DNA of 48,642 nucleotides from Bacteroidaceae bacterium (GCA_017619585.1 JAFZSA010000030.1:1-48642), one strand, 5' to 3'. Numbered from the stretch's first letter, positions 1 through 7,646 are shown. Notes: generated by a model not told the origin, from the sequence alone. Made by a program: numbers and translations.

Positions 1-36
1 ATGTCCTAGATGATGTCCTAGAAAATGTCCTAGAAA
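1..36 (+). repeat. 12-bp tandem repeat inside the partial CDS
   Basis: Three units of ATGTCCTAGATG / ATGTCCTAGAAA / ATGTCCTAGAAA. The period is a multiple of three, so copy-number change would keep the frame and lengthen the acidic linker before the helix-turn-helix. The array may continue upstream of the window. Confidence 0.75.
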
Positions 37-179
37 CCTCTTCCTCTTTGGCTGCCAAATTGAGCGTTGATGCCCGTACAATCCGGCGTGATCTTGCCAC
101 TTTGCAAACTTTAGGTTACCTGCGTCATGTAGGTCCTGACAAAGGTGGTCGTTGGCAAATACTACAGACTCTCAAATAG
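3..179 (+). CDS. C-terminal fragment of a winged-helix DNA-binding protein (5' end outside window)
   Basis: An open frame enters the window and stops with TAG at 177-179. The visible 58 residues begin with acidic tetrapeptide repeats (DVLD, DVLE, NVLE) and continue into a helix-turn-helix core with the residues SLAAKLSVDARTIRRDL, then a wing ending in GGRWQIL. This repeat-plus-winged-helix tail is typical of the Bacteroidetes proteins that start with an AlbA_2 (divergent AAA-4) ATP-binding domain, and some Fic proteins end similarly. The catalytic or N-terminal part is not in the window, so the family is inferred only from the tail. No gene follows closely on the same strand. Confidence 0.6.
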   Translation, partial: VLDDVLENVLETSSSLAAKLSVDARTIRRDLATLQTLGYLRHVGPDKGGRWQILQTLK

Positions 180-705
180 GAGTTTTCCATGAGGTTTTCG
201 TGGGGTTTCAAAACTGCACCTCCCGTCTTTTCCGCTCGATAACCATCGGCTTTCAGTCCCTGTTGTTGAGTAAGTATGTCTTTTCTTGAAAGTCAACTCT
301 TTTTAGTCCATAATCACTTTTCCGCGTATCTTTTTATTGTTGCTTATTGATAGTGTCAGTACTTCCTAAGGAGTACTCCAGTACTCCGGTTAAAGTACTC
401 CAGTACTCCAGTTGAAGTACTCGAGTACTCTGGCAAGAGTACTGAAGCTCGCTTGTAGTTCGCTGATTTGGGTTGTCAGTTTTCTGAAATTTTCCACGTT
501 TCGGGGGACAAGAAGAGATAGCTGAACGCTAATTCTTAACCGATAAGTTTTAGAAAAGAACTGTTTACGGTTCAAATCCACGACAAATATATGCAAAAGA
601 TTGAAAAGAAAAGAAGAGATGAGAGAAAAATGTCAGATAAGGCATGAAAAAGCCAATTTTATAAAAGAATAGTGGCTGGGGCGTGCCATATATAAGATAA
701 TGTAG
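180..705. other. Non-coding region with no convincing gene
   Basis: About 525 bp without a supported gene. It holds the AGTACT array at 372-447 and, on the minus strand at 390-596, a 68-codon open frame that runs through that array; the frame has no recognisable domain and may be debris of a decayed gene. The last 100 bp are A-rich and lead to the nrnA promoter. Confidence 0.6.
372..447. repeat. 22-bp tandem array built on AGTACT palindromes (iteron-like)
   Basis: Three 22-bp units start at 372, 394 and 416, with a partial fourth at 438. Each full unit has two AGTACT hexamers 8 bp apart, followed by a 6-bp spacer such as GGTTAA or AGTTGA. This gives seven AGTACT sites at 372, 380, 394, 402, 416, 424 and 438, spaced 8, 14, 8, 14, 8, 14. 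The 22-bp period is close to two helical turns and is not a multiple of three, which argues against a protein-coding repeat. Confidence 0.8.
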
Positions 706-713
706 TATCTTTG
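706..713 (+). promoter_or_regulatory. -7 promoter box of nrnA
   Basis: TATCTTTG matches the Bacteroidetes -7 consensus TAnnTTTG. It ends 9 nt before the ATG at 723, so the transcript would have almost no leader. A TTG start at 711 would lie inside this box and is therefore unlikely. Confidence 0.6.
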
Positions 714-722
714 CAGAAAATT

Positions 723-1802
723 ATGGAGAAGATACTGACAGAAGAAGAACAGAGACTGTTCTTGGATTTAATAGATAAAGCCAAGAAGGTGGTGATTTGT
801 GCCCATGTGTCTCCTGATGGAGATGCCATAGGCTCTACTTTGGCGTTGAAACATTGGCTTACCGGTAAGGGAAAGCAGATAACGGTGGTGGTGCCCAATA
901 TATTCCCTGATTTCCTGCACTGGATGCCTGGTGCTGAGGATGTGAAGGTATATCTGAAGCATGAAGAGGAGGTTAATCCTATTGTAGCGGAAGCGGATCT
1001 GTTTATAATTGCCGATCTTAACGATTCCACCAGGATGCAGGAACTGGAAGCCTGTGTAGTGGCGAATCCTGCCCCTAAGATTATGATTGACCATCATCTT
1101 AATCCTACGGACTTCTGCCGGTTGGTGGTTTCACGTCCTGATATGTGTGCAACGGCCGAGGTGATATGCCATCTGCTGCATCAGTTGGGTGAGCTGGAAC
1201 AGATTACTACCGAAGAGGCTACCTGCCTGTATGCTGCCATGATGTGCGATACGGGTGCGTTTACTTACAACTCTAACAGGGCTGTTGTATATGAGTGTAT
1301 CTCTTATCTGTTGAATCGTGGCATAGATAAGGATAAGATATACCGTAATGTTTACTGGACATGCTCCCTTGCCCGTATCAGGCTTACCGGTTATCTGCTC
1401 TATGTGAAGATGGAGACTATTCCTGAAATGCACACCAGTATTATCACGCTTACCAACAAGGAGCGTAAGTTGTTTGGCATTAAGAACGGAGATACAGAGG
1501 GAATAGTGAATATGCCCTTGCAGATTTCCGGCATGCGATTAAGCGTTTTCCTCAGCGAGGATACTGAGCGTGCGGGAATCATAAAGGTAAGTCTGCGTAG
1601 TGTTGATGATTTCCCATGCAATGACCTTTCTGCTCAGTTCTTCAATGGAGGCGGGCATCTGAATGCCAGTGGAGGAAGACTTTCCTGCACGATGGATGAG
1701 GCTGTCCAGAAGGTGCATGAAGCCATAAAATCCTATGCTCATTTGTTAAATGGCCCCGCTCCCCGCTCCCCCCAAAGGGGAGGAGAGCCTTTAATGGGTT
1801 AA
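723..1802 (+). CDS. nrnA: DHH/DHHA1 phosphoesterase, oligoribonuclease / pAp phosphatase NrnA-like
   Basis: Predicted cytoplasmic phosphoesterase that degrades short RNA oligomers (and possibly cyclic-dinucleotide breakdown products) and dephosphorylates pAp. Visible motifs are the DGD metal site (residues 32-34, VSPDGDAIGS), the DHH motif at 123-125 (MIDHHLNP) and the DHHA1 glycine motif GGGHLNASGG near the C terminus. The length of 359 residues is slightly longer than usual. The start at 723 was chosen because the upstream TTG overlaps the promoter box. The last 16 or so residues (GPAPRSPQRGGEPLMG) are encoded by a C-rich palindromic repeat at 1752-1796, so the natural C terminus appears to have been replaced or extended by repeat insertion. 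The exact substrate is inferred from family knowledge. Confidence 0.88.
   Translation: MEKILTEEEQRLFLDLIDKAKKVVICAHVSPDGDAIGSTLALKHWLTGKGKQITVVVPNIFPDFLHWMPGAEDVKVYLKHEEEVNPIVAEADLFIIADLNDSTRMQELEACVVANPAPKIMIDHHLNPTDFCRLVVSRPDMCATAEVICHLLHQLGELEQITTEEATCLYAAMMCDTGAFTYNSNRAVVYECISYLLNRGIDKDKIYRNVYWTCSLARIRLTGYLLYVKMETIPEMHTSIITLTNKERKLFGIKNGDTEGIVNMPLQISGMRLSVFLSEDTERAGIIKVSLRSVDDFPCNDLSAQFFNGGGHLNASGGRLSCTMDEAVQKVHEAIKSYAHLLNGPAPRSPQRGGEPLMG
1752..1796. repeat. C/G-rich palindromic repeat (copy in nrnA 3' end)
   Basis: A cluster of CCCCGCTCCCC followed by CCCCAAAGGGG and GGAGAGCC, able to form a hairpin. It belongs with the other C/G-rich palindromes of the window (22777-22992, 25755-25797, 32776-33255, 35300-35462, 38034-38082) and here encodes the end of the NrnA-like protein. 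Confidence 0.6.
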
Positions 1803-1816
1803 AATTAATGAATTAA

Positions 1817-1848
1817 TTTTGTATTGTCCTTGCTTATTCGTAATTTTG
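1817..1848 (+). promoter_or_regulatory. Conserved 32-bp promoter cassette upstream of DUF4827-hemW
   Basis: -33 box TTTTG, a 19-nt spacer ending in CTTATTCG, and -7 box TAATTTTG at 1841-1848, 19 nt before the ATG at 1868. The whole spacer, not only the boxes, is shared with 12424-12455, 12501-12532 and the reverse strand of 40779-40810. Confidence 0.75.
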
Positions 1849-1867
1849 CAAGCAAAATGAGATATTT

Positions 1868-2563
1868 ATGAGAAAAGTCTTCTATACATTCCTAAGTGTG
1901 ATGGTAGCCCTTGCGGGTTTTGTGTCTTGTTCTGATGACCAGACTTATGCTGAACAGAAAGATAAGGAACGTAAAGCTATAGACGCTTTCCTGAAGCGTG
2001 ATGTTACTATTGTGGGTCTTGCCGGCGATACTGTTTGCAATGTGGGTGTTATCAATGTCATCTCAGAACAGCAGTTCTATGACCAGGATTCTACTACCAA
2101 CCTTGAGAAAAACGAGTATGTGCTCTTTGCCAGTTCTGGTATTTATATGCAGATTGTCAGAGAGGGTGTTGGCGACAAGATTGAAAAGGGCCAAACTCGT
2201 CAGATAGCCTGCCGTTTTATAGAGTTTAATATCTTGGGCGATAGCTTGCAGCTACGTAACGATGTCAGCTATTGGCACACAACACCTGATATTATGGCTG
2301 TAACCAATACCTCAGGATCTTTCTCTGCTAAATTCCTTAAGGATGGTCTGGCTGGTGCTATGTACCAGACTTATGGTGAGGAGAAAGTCTTGGACGGATG
2401 GCTGGCTCCCTTCCCATATATTCGTGTAGGTCGTCAGAAAACGGAAGATGGGGAGATTGCCAAGGTAAGGCTGATAGTACCTCATACAGCAGGGCAGAGC
2501 AGCGCTGCCTCAAATGTCTATCCCTGTTTCTACGAAATCCTCTATCAGGAGTGTCGTGACTAA
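1868..2563 (+). CDS. DUF4827 family lipoprotein
   Basis: A 231-residue predicted lipoprotein. The N terminus has a short basic start, a hydrophobic stretch and a lipobox-like FVSCS with Cys21, so it should be lipid-anchored in the envelope. The rest, with a block YVLFASSGIYMQIVREG and a C-terminal region GWLAPFPYIRVG, fits the Bacteroidetes-specific DUF4827 family, which vaguely resembles FKBP-type peptidyl-prolyl isomerase folds; no catalytic residues can be named and the function is unknown. It is followed by hemW with an overlap of stop and start, so the two are likely co-transcribed from the cassette promoter at 1817-1848. Confidence 0.75.
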   Translation: MRKVFYTFLSVMVALAGFVSCSDDQTYAEQKDKERKAIDAFLKRDVTIVGLAGDTVCNVGVINVISEQQFYDQDSTTNLEKNEYVLFASSGIYMQIVREGVGDKIEKGQTRQIACRFIEFNILGDSLQLRNDVSYWHTTPDIMAVTNTSGSFSAKFLKDGLAGAMYQTYGEEKVLDGWLAPFPYIRVGRQKTEDGEIAKVRLIVPHTAGQSSAASNVYPCFYEILYQECRD

Positions 2564-3677
2564 AACAGGCGGCATATACATTCACGTACCTTTTTGCCAA
2601 AGTCGTTGTATCTATTGCGACTTCTATTCTACTACCTACGGGGCAGAATGGAAGCGTTCCTATGTTGATACCCTTAAACGTGAGATGCAACTGCGCCGTG
2701 AGGAAATAAATACTTCACGCGTACCTTCTTTATATATAGGTGGCGGAACCCCCAGTCAATTGCCCTCGTTATTGCTCCAGGAAGTTTTTCTGGCAATACA
2801 GGATAATTTTACACTTGACAAAAATGCAGAAGTTACTATCGAGGCCAATCCCGATGACGTAACCCCTGAATGGCTTGCTGCTTTGTCTCAGACTCCTGTT
2901 AACCGAATCAGTATGGGGGTGCAGACTTTCTCGGATTCCCTGCTACGTTTTCTGAACCGCAGGCATACTTCGCGCCAGGCTATAGAGGCTGTACATTGTT
3001 GTCAGGATGCCGGGTATAGTAATATCAGTTTGGATTTGATATACGGGTTGCCTGGTCAGACGCTTAGTGATTGGCACGCTGATGTTAAGCATTTGCTGAA
3101 GCTTGGCGTTCCTCATATCAGTGCCTATGCTTTGTCTTATGAAGATGGGACGGCTCTGAGTAAAATGCTTCAGGAGGGAAGTGTAAATGAGGCATCTGAT
3201 GAGCTTTCCTGGCAGATGTATGAATATCTGATGGATGAAACGGCGGCAGCAGGGATGGAGCATTATGAGATCTCCAACTTTGCCAAGCCGGGAATGCATT
3301 CCAGACATAACAGCAGCTACTGGGACGGCTCTCCGTATTTAGGGTTAGGACCGGGTGCTCACTCTTATGACGGCGGTAGCGTTCGCAGGTCTAACAATAC
3401 ATCGCTAAAAGAATACGTTCAGGCAACGGCTGATGTTCCGCATCAGGAAGAGATTCTTACGTCTGAAGAGCTATATGACGAGCTTGTGATGACACGTCTG
3501 CGTACTGCTTCAGGCCTTAGTCTGGACCTTCTTACCCCTGAACAGAAAAGCTATTGCCAGGAGATGGCAAGACCACATATTCATACTGGTAATTTGCTAC
3601 AGGAGGGGGATGCGCTTCGTCTTTCCAGAAAGGGAATCTTCATTTCCAACAGCATCATCAGTGACCTGATGTGTTAG
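2556..3677 (+). CDS. hemW: Radical SAM protein HemW (coproporphyrinogen III oxidase-like, heme chaperone)
   Basis: A radical SAM enzyme related to oxygen-independent coproporphyrinogen oxidase; family members of this shorter type are heme chaperones rather than HemN. The 4Fe-4S motif CxxxCxxC is at Cys14, Cys18 and Cys21 (CQSRCIYC), followed by the SAM-binding GGGTPS and, later, GVQTFSD and LGLGPGAHSY. The preferred start is GTG at 2556, preceded by AGGAG and giving the usual short N terminus before GIYIHVPFC (373 residues). An ATG at 2514 would add 14 residues and overlap the upstream gene by 50 bp. The assignment to the HemW branch rests on length and context. It overlaps the DUF4827 gene by 8 bp, which suggests an operon. 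Confidence 0.87.
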   Translation: MTKTGGIYIHVPFCQSRCIYCDFYSTTYGAEWKRSYVDTLKREMQLRREEINTSRVPSLYIGGGTPSQLPSLLLQEVFLAIQDNFTLDKNAEVTIEANPDDVTPEWLAALSQTPVNRISMGVQTFSDSLLRFLNRRHTSRQAIEAVHCCQDAGYSNISLDLIYGLPGQTLSDWHADVKHLLKLGVPHISAYALSYEDGTALSKMLQEGSVNEASDELSWQMYEYLMDETAAAGMEHYEISNFAKPGMHSRHNSSYWDGSPYLGLGPGAHSYDGGSVRRSNNTSLKEYVQATADVPHQEEILTSEELYDELVMTRLRTASGLSLDLLTPEQKSYCQEMARPHIHTGNLLQEGDALRLSRKGIFISNSIISDLMC

Positions 3678-3723
3678 TCTCTTTCTTTTGTTTCTTTGTT
3701 TCTTATTTCTAATCCTCTTTGTA

Positions 3724-3743
3724 AACATGTTTTTTAACATGTT
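3724..3743. promoter_or_regulatory. Candidate operator upstream of the EF-G2 gene
   Basis: Two copies of the self-complementary octamer AACATGTT (3724-3731 and 3736-3743) separated by four T residues, in the 156-bp gap before the EF-G2 start. In Bacteroides thetaiotaomicron the EF-G2 gene is under control of the carbon-limitation regulator Cur, so a regulatory site here is expected; that this octamer pair is it is a guess. Confidence 0.4.
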
Positions 3744-3833
3744 ATTTTGCTATTGTCAGTTCAAATATTATTATTAATTTTAACCCCTGAAAACAAAAAC
3801 TAATAGCATTAATACCTAATAATACCTAAGAAT

Positions 3834-5990
3834 ATGAAAGTTTACAAAACAAACGAGATTAAGAACATTGCTCTGATGGGCAATGATGGTGCGGGTAAGA
3901 CAACCCTTACAGAAGCCCTGCTTTACGAAGCAGGCGTTATCAAGAGAAGAGGTCGTATTACCCAGAAGAATACCGTAAGCGATTATTTCCCAGTAGAGCA
4001 GGAATATGGTTATTCTGTTTTCTCTACTGTTTTTCATACAGAGTGGAATGGCAAGAAGTTGAACATTATCGACTGCCCGGGCAGTGATGACTTCGTAGGT
4101 TCTGCTATCACGGCATTGAATGTAACGGATACTACCGTTATCCTTGTTAAGGGTGGAGCAGGTGTAGAGGTCGGAACTCAGAACCATTTCCGTTATACAG
4201 AGAAACTGAATAAGCCCGTTATCTTCCTTGTTAACCAGTTGGATGACGAGAACTGTGACTTTGATATGCTGTTGGAACAGCTTAAGACAATTTATGGTCC
4301 TAAGGTTGTTCCCGTTCAGTATCCTATAGCAACAGGTCCTAACTTCAATGCTCTTATTGACGTGCTGCTGATGAAGAAGTACTCATGGGGTCCTGATGGC
4401 GGTGCTCCTACCATTGAGGATGTTCCTGCCGACCAGATGGATAAGGCTTTAGAGATGCATAAGGCATTGGTTGAGGCTGCTGCTGAGCATGATGAGGCTT
4501 TGATGGAGAAGTTCTTTGACAGCGAGACTCTTACTGAGGATGAAATGCGTGAGGGTATCCGCAAAGGCTTGGCTTCACGTGGCATGTTCCCCGTATTCTG
4601 CGTAGATGCAGTTAAGGATATGGGCGTGCGTCGTCTGATGGAATTCTTGGGTAATGTTGTTCCTTTTGTTGATGAGATGCCCAAGGTATTCAATACCCGT
4701 GGCGAGGAAGTTGCACCAGATGCTGCTGGTCCTACCAGCTTGTTCTTCTTCAAGACTGCTGTTGAGCCCCATATTGGTGAGGTTCAGTACTTCAAGGTAA
4801 TGAGCGGTACTGTTAAGGAAGGTGATGACCTTACTAATGCTGATCGTGGCAGTAAGGAGCGTATGGCACAGCTCTTTGTATGTGCAGGTGCTAACCGTAT
4901 TAAGGTGGATGAACTTGTTGCCGGTGATATAGGTTGTACTGTTAAGTTGAAGGATGTTAAGACGGGTAATACCCTTAATGGTAAGGATTGTGATAACCGT
5001 TTCAATTTCATTAAGTATCCTAATGCCAAGTACAGTCGTGCTATCCGTGCTGTCAACGAGAGTGAGACAGAGAAGATGATGAATGCCCTGCAGAAGATGC
5101 GTGAGGAAGATCCTACCTGGCAGATTGAACAGAGTAAGGAGTTGCGTCAGATTCTTGTTCACGGTCAGGGTGAGTTCCATCTGCGTACCCTGAAGTGGCG
5201 TATGGAGAATAACGAGAAGATTCAGATTGTCTATGACGAGCCTAAGATTCCTTATCGTGAGACTATTACCAAGGCTGCACGTGCCGACTATCGTCACAAG
5301 AAACAGTCTGGTGGTGCCGGTCAGTTTGGTGAGGTTCATCTGATAGTAGAACCATACTACGAGGGTATGCCTGCACCTGAGGTTTATAACTTCGGAGGTC
5401 AGGAATATCGTATCAATGCCAAGAGCACTGAGACTATTGACTTGGAATGGGGTGGTAAGCTTGTCTTTGTGAACAGCGTTGTAGGTGGTGCTATTGATGC
5501 CCGCTTCATGCCCGCTATCCTGAAGGGTGTTATGCAGCGTATGGAACAAGGCCCTCTTACTGGTTGCTATGCCCGTGACGTGCGTGTCATTGTTTATGAT
5601 GGTAAGATGCATCCTGTAGACAGCAACGAACTTTCATTTATGTTGGCTGGACGTCAGGCATTTGCTTTGGCATTCAAGGAAGCAGGCCCGAAGATTCTGG
5701 AGCCCATCAATGATGTTGAAGTCTTTGTTCCCAGTGACAAGATGGGTGATGTAATGAGTGATTTGCAGGGACGTCGTGCTATGATTACTGGTATGACCAG
5801 TGAAAATGGATATGAGAAGCTAACTGCTAAGGCTCCTCAGAAGGAGATGCTGAATTATAGTACTGCCTTAAGTAGCCTTACTGGTGGACGCGCCAGCTTC
5901 ATCACCAAGTTTGCTTCCTATGAGTTGGTTCCCGGCGATGTACAGAGCAAGCTTATTGCTGCTTACCAGGCAACGCAGACGGAGTCTTGA
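3834..5990 (+). CDS. fusA2: EF-G paralogue (EF-G2) with degenerate GTPase motifs
   Basis: A 718-residue translation elongation factor G relative. Domain order is G domain (about 1-280), domain II (about 305-390), then domains III-V with the conserved GGAGQFGEVHL and LAGRQAFALAF regions. The P-loop GNDGAGKT (16-23) is intact, but switch I has EYGYSV where EF-G has ERGITI, the G3 motif reads DCPGSDDF (80-87) with Ser84 in place of the catalytic His, and G4 reads NQLD (134-137) in place of NKMD. This matches the Bacteroides EF-G2 known to support translocation without GTP hydrolysis and to be needed under carbon limitation and for gut colonisation. The main EF-G should be elsewhere in the genome. 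It is followed by a terminator, and then by the RprXY-like pair. Confidence 0.9.
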   Translation: MKVYKTNEIKNIALMGNDGAGKTTLTEALLYEAGVIKRRGRITQKNTVSDYFPVEQEYGYSVFSTVFHTEWNGKKLNIIDCPGSDDFVGSAITALNVTDTTVILVKGGAGVEVGTQNHFRYTEKLNKPVIFLVNQLDDENCDFDMLLEQLKTIYGPKVVPVQYPIATGPNFNALIDVLLMKKYSWGPDGGAPTIEDVPADQMDKALEMHKALVEAAAEHDEALMEKFFDSETLTEDEMREGIRKGLASRGMFPVFCVDAVKDMGVRRLMEFLGNVVPFVDEMPKVFNTRGEEVAPDAAGPTSLFFFKTAVEPHIGEVQYFKVMSGTVKEGDDLTNADRGSKERMAQLFVCAGANRIKVDELVAGDIGCTVKLKDVKTGNTLNGKDCDNRFNFIKYPNAKYSRAIRAVNESETEKMMNALQKMREEDPTWQIEQSKELRQILVHGQGEFHLRTLKWRMENNEKIQIVYDEPKIPYRETITKAARADYRHKKQSGGAGQFGEVHLIVEPYYEGMPAPEVYNFGGQEYRINAKSTETIDLEWGGKLVFVNSVVGGAIDARFMPAILKGVMQRMEQGPLTGCYARDVRVIVYDGKMHPVDSNELSFMLAGRQAFALAFKEAGPKILEPINDVEVFVPSDKMGDVMSDLQGRRAMITGMTSENGYEKLTAKAPQKEMLNYSTALSSLTGGRASFITKFASYELVPGDVQSKLIAAYQATQTES

Positions 5991-6037
5991 TAATTGCTAA
6001 ATTAACAAGCTAAATACGCAAATTTAGTTAAATATCC

Positions 6038-6069
6038 CAAAAGCTGGTACGTTTTGTGCCAGCTTTTTT
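6038..6069 (+). terminator. Rho-independent terminator after EF-G2
   Basis: Stem AAAAGCTGGTAC / GTGCCAGCTTTT with a four- to five-base loop, followed by a run of T. It separates the EF-G2 gene from the kinase gene. Confidence 0.85.
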
Positions 6070-6091
6070 TGTTTTCTTTAATAAAAGACTT

Positions 6092-6099
6092 TACCTTTG
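6092..6099 (+). promoter_or_regulatory. -7 promoter box of the kinase gene
   Basis: TACCTTTG ends 5 nt before the ATG at 6105, so the mRNA is predicted to be leaderless or nearly so. This also rules out an in-frame ATG at 6054, which lies in the terminator hairpin. Confidence 0.65.
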
Positions 6100-6104
6100 C
6101 CTCT

Positions 6105-7643
6105 ATGAAAAGGTCCTATATTTTAATAATCTGTTTATTGATAGGAGTCTCCTTCCTGGTCTTACTCTACCTTCAGGGTAACTATGCTTCGGAAATGATC
6201 AGGATGCGTGAGGAACAGTTTGATGAGACTGTAAGGCGTAGTCTTGATCAAGCTTCGCGCGATTTGGAACGGTCCGAGACATTTCGCTATCTGCAGGCTA
6301 TAATGAATGAACATGAGCGGGAGAAGCAGAATAATCCTGGGGCGCAGTCAAGGATGTCGACATCGTCATCTCTGGTTTTCGACACAATTGCTACCAAGTA
6401 TGGCAAAGGTATACAGCGTGTAGTTCCTCGTTCGGGTATGTTGCCTAAAACTTTGACAATGCCGCGTTCAAATCGTTTGGCTCAGGTTTTGCAGCTCCAA
6501 AAACAGGTGGAGGATGCATACATTTATGAGCGTGGTGTTTTGGATGAAGTTATCTTTGCTGTTTTACGCTCGGCCAGTGATCTTCGTTTTCAGGACAGAA
6601 TTAAGCAGGCAGAACTTGATAACAATTTGCGTGGGTCATTGGCACGTAACGGGATAAATCTTGATTTTCATTATATTGTCTATACGGCTGACGGAAGGGA
6701 GGTTTTCCGTTGTGTTGATTACCAACAGCCAGAGGAAGGCAGTCGGGCATGCTGTTATATTCAGCCTTTGTTCCGATACGCCACAACGGAGCAGATGGGG
6801 TCTGTGAGCGTGTATTTCCCTGAACGTAGCAGTTATATTCGCGGAATTGCCAAGTATGTGATGCCTGCTATGATATTTACCTTTATCCTGTTTGTTACAT
6901 TCATGATAACGGTATATCTGGTAGTGCGGCAGAAGAAGATCAGTGAGATGAAGAACGACTTTGTTCATAACATGACACATGAATTCAAGACTCCTATCTC
7001 TACCATCTCTATTGCGGCTCAGATGCTGTCTGACAAGAGCGTCAACAAGGATGCCGGTACATATGAACGTTTAGGTGAGGTTATCAATAATGAGACGCGT
7101 CGCCTTCGCTTCCAGGTAGAGAAGGTGTTGCAGATGAGTCTCTTCGATAGGAATAATATTGCCTTGAAGTTGCAGGAACTGGATGCTAACGAGTTGGTGG
7201 ATAATGTCGTTCAGACCTTCTCTTTAAAGGTGACACAGAACGGAGGAACTTTGGATACACGATTAGAGGCCTATAATCCTTTTGTAAATGCTGACGAGAT
7301 GCATTTTACCAATGTTATTTTCAACCTCTTGGACAATGCTTTCAAATACCGTCGTGAGGATGAACCATTGCATCTGGAAGTTGCTACGTGGAATCAGGGT
7401 GAGGATTATCTCTGTATCAGTATCAAAGATAATGGCATTGGAATCAAGAAGGATGATTTGAAACGTATCTTCGAGAAGTTCTATCGTGTTCATACAGGAA
7501 ATAAGCATAACGTAAAGGGTTTTGGCTTAGGTCTGACCTACGTTAAGAAGATGATAGATCTCCATCATGGTACCATCAAGGTTGCCAGTGAGATCGGACA
7601 AGGAACAAAATTTGTAATAACATTACCAATAGTAAAAGATTAA
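6105..7643 (+). CDS. rprX: Sensor histidine kinase, RprX-like
   Basis: A 512-residue membrane histidine kinase. An N-terminal membrane helix (about residues 4-22) and a second one (about 252-275, PAMIFTFILFVTFMITVYLVV) bracket a periplasmic sensing region. The H-box FVHNMTHEFKTPIST holds the phospho-accepting His, followed by the N-box NLLDNAFKYR, G1 IKDNGIGI and G2 GFGLGLTYVKK, all intact. The start at ATG 6105 is set by the promoter box and a normal signal anchor. The response regulator gene begins 3 bp after its stop. Pair and neighbourhood (EF-G2 before, rpsF operon after) fit RprX-RprY of Bacteroides, first noticed through altered tetracycline response; the signal sensed is not known to me. 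Confidence 0.87.
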   Translation: MKRSYILIICLLIGVSFLVLLYLQGNYASEMIRMREEQFDETVRRSLDQASRDLERSETFRYLQAIMNEHEREKQNNPGAQSRMSTSSSLVFDTIATKYGKGIQRVVPRSGMLPKTLTMPRSNRLAQVLQLQKQVEDAYIYERGVLDEVIFAVLRSASDLRFQDRIKQAELDNNLRGSLARNGINLDFHYIVYTADGREVFRCVDYQQPEEGSRACCYIQPLFRYATTEQMGSVSVYFPERSSYIRGIAKYVMPAMIFTFILFVTFMITVYLVVRQKKISEMKNDFVHNMTHEFKTPISTISIAAQMLSDKSVNKDAGTYERLGEVINNETRRLRFQVEKVLQMSLFDRNNIALKLQELDANELVDNVVQTFSLKVTQNGGTLDTRLEAYNPFVNADEMHFTNVIFNLLDNAFKYRREDEPLHLEVATWNQGEDYLCISIKDNGIGIKKDDLKRIFEKFYRVHTGNKHNVKGFGLGLTYVKKMIDLHHGTIKVASEIGQGTKFVITLPIVKD

Positions 7644-7646
7644 GTT

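Noticed and set aside
372..447. CRISPR-like array
   Set aside because: Units are immediately tandem with only 6-bp internal spacers, no unique spacer of 25-40 bp and no cas genes in the window.
390..596. A 68-codon minus-strand frame as a real gene
   Set aside because: It runs through a repeat whose 22-bp period breaks the frame, has no promoter box in front, and shows no domain; it may be debris but is not called.
4575..5612. A 345-codon minus-strand open frame opposite the EF-G2 gene
   Set aside because: Low-complexity Leu/Thr/Asn-rich translation with no domain; it mirrors the codon use of the strongly supported plus-strand gene.
6054..6104. An upstream ATG for the histidine kinase
   Set aside because: It lies inside the EF-G2 terminator hairpin and before the -7 box at 6092-6099; ATG 6105 gives a normal membrane anchor.
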